A stretch of DNA of 64,000 nucleotides, from assembly GCF_001286805.1 (NCBI RefSeq), contig NZ_CXYV01000002.1, positions 806,001 through 870,000 of the forward strand, given 5' to 3'. Position numbers and translations under genes: made by a program. The DNA is from Kallipyga gabonensis (GTDB lineage Bacteria > Bacillota > Clostridia > Tissierellales > Peptoniphilaceae). Below, piece by piece: positions 63,698 through 64,000 of this stretch; the first letter of the stretch is position 1; every line of letters begins with the position of its first letter. The notes beneath the pieces were generated by a model. The model did no database searches and was not told the origin of the DNA. It worked only from the letters and a program-made list of their open reading frames with translations.

Positions 63698-64000
63698 ATG
63701 GCAAGAAAAAGTAAACGAGCTTTGGTTCTTGAAGGCGGCGGGGCAAAGGGGGCCTATCAAGTAGGAGCCTACCGTGCTCTTCAAGAGGCCGGATTGGAAT
63801 TTGACTGCTTTATTGGCGTATCTATCGGTTCCTTAAATGGGGCTATGTTTGCTTCAGATAAGGCGGAACTTTGTGAGAAGCTCTGGCTTTCTTTGGATCT
63901 GTCAGAAATTTTTGGCTTGGACCAGAACGACTTGAACCGCCTCTATGAAGAGGACGATTTCTATGAAAGGATTACCGCCGGAGCCGATTTGGTGAAGGTT
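63698..64000 (+). CDS. Patatin-like phospholipase, 3' end outside the window
   Basis: The first 101 codons are present. The oxyanion-hole motif EGGGAKGAYQVGAYRALQEA at residues 12-31 and the nucleophile elbow GVSIGSLNGA (GxSxG with the catalytic serine near residue 42) are clear. The catalytic Asp (DG/A motif) lies beyond the window. Members are lipid acyl hydrolases acting at the membrane. AAGGGGGAAGTTG precedes the ATG. It follows the rpoC terminator and probably starts a new unit. Confidence 0.92.
   Translation, partial: MARKSKRALVLEGGGAKGAYQVGAYRALQEAGLEFDCFIGVSIGSLNGAMFASDKAELCEKLWLSLDLSEIFGLDQNDLNRLYEEDDFYERITAGADLVKV

Noticed and set aside
1-64000. CRISPR arrays, tRNA or rRNA genes, insertion sequences, prophage
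   Set aside because: I looked in all intergenic gaps and saw no direct repeat arrays, cloverleaf patterns, transposase frames or terminal repeats.

Overview
The window reads as a chromosomal segment of a low-G+C-type Gram-positive bacterium (Firmicutes/Bacillota, probably a clostridial or Tissierellia-like lineage), although base composition here is close to half G+C. The evidence is strong AGGAGG-type ribosome binding sites, frequent TTG and GTG starts, a CIRCE-controlled hrcA-grpE-dnaK cluster, a CcpA-type cre-like site, heterotetrameric glyQ/glyS, and a gene order from rpsT to nif3 that follows Bacillus subtilis closely. The sporulation genes that sit inside this block in spore formers (gpr, spoIIP, yqfC, yqfD) are absent, so the lineage is probably asporogenous. 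The family-level placement is inference only.

Layout. 1-2386: end of one ABC exporter half and a complete second half, probably a heterodimer. 2444-3159: an AT-rich RelB/RelE-type toxin-antitoxin module behind a long palindrome. 3200-9450: galactose uptake and entry operon (mglB, mglA, mglC, a mutarotase-fold protein, galK) with a promoter, a 5' hairpin, a cre-like site, and an intercistronic terminator after mglB. 9478-12548: minus-strand lipid kinase, FemAB-like transferase and aldo/keto reductase. 12650-42864: a long syntenic housekeeping block. It holds rpsT, two signal peptidases, lepA, hemW, hrcA-grpE-dnaK-dnaJ-prmA-mtaB, HIT, a lipoprotein, rpsU, nfeD-floA, phoH, a fused ybeY-era, recO, glyQ-glyS, a PPDK regulator, dgt, dnaG, rpoD, trmK, nif3 and the RNase P RNA. 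42896-44372: rpiB, then rplM-rpsI behind a structured leader. 44395-46845: a hairpin-rich gap, a TIM44-like membrane protein, a small membrane protein and a divergent AlaX-like protein. 46921-52554: comEC, rodA-type SEDS protein, nth and an HI0933-type flavoprotein. 52586-55867: ileS behind a compact structured leader. 55934-63614: rpoB-rpoC with tandem promoters and a leader attenuator. 63698 to the end: start of a patatin-like phospholipase.

Most genes belong to translation, transcription, replication start, chaperone and envelope functions and lie head-to-tail with short gaps or overlaps. No tRNA, rRNA, insertion sequence, prophage or CRISPR array was seen. No gene-free stretch exceeds 300 bases; the longest (about 290 bases before rpoB) holds a terminator, two promoters and an attenuator.

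The points most worth a second look are: the in-frame YbeY-Era fusion; the IleRS with a GXHH signature in place of HXGH, a change associated with mupirocin hyper-resistance; the three-way-junction RNA directly before the ileS ribosome binding site; the degenerate AlaX-like protein; the acidic extensions shared by the beta, beta' and sigma subunits of RNA polymerase; and the short attenuator after the rpoB promoter.
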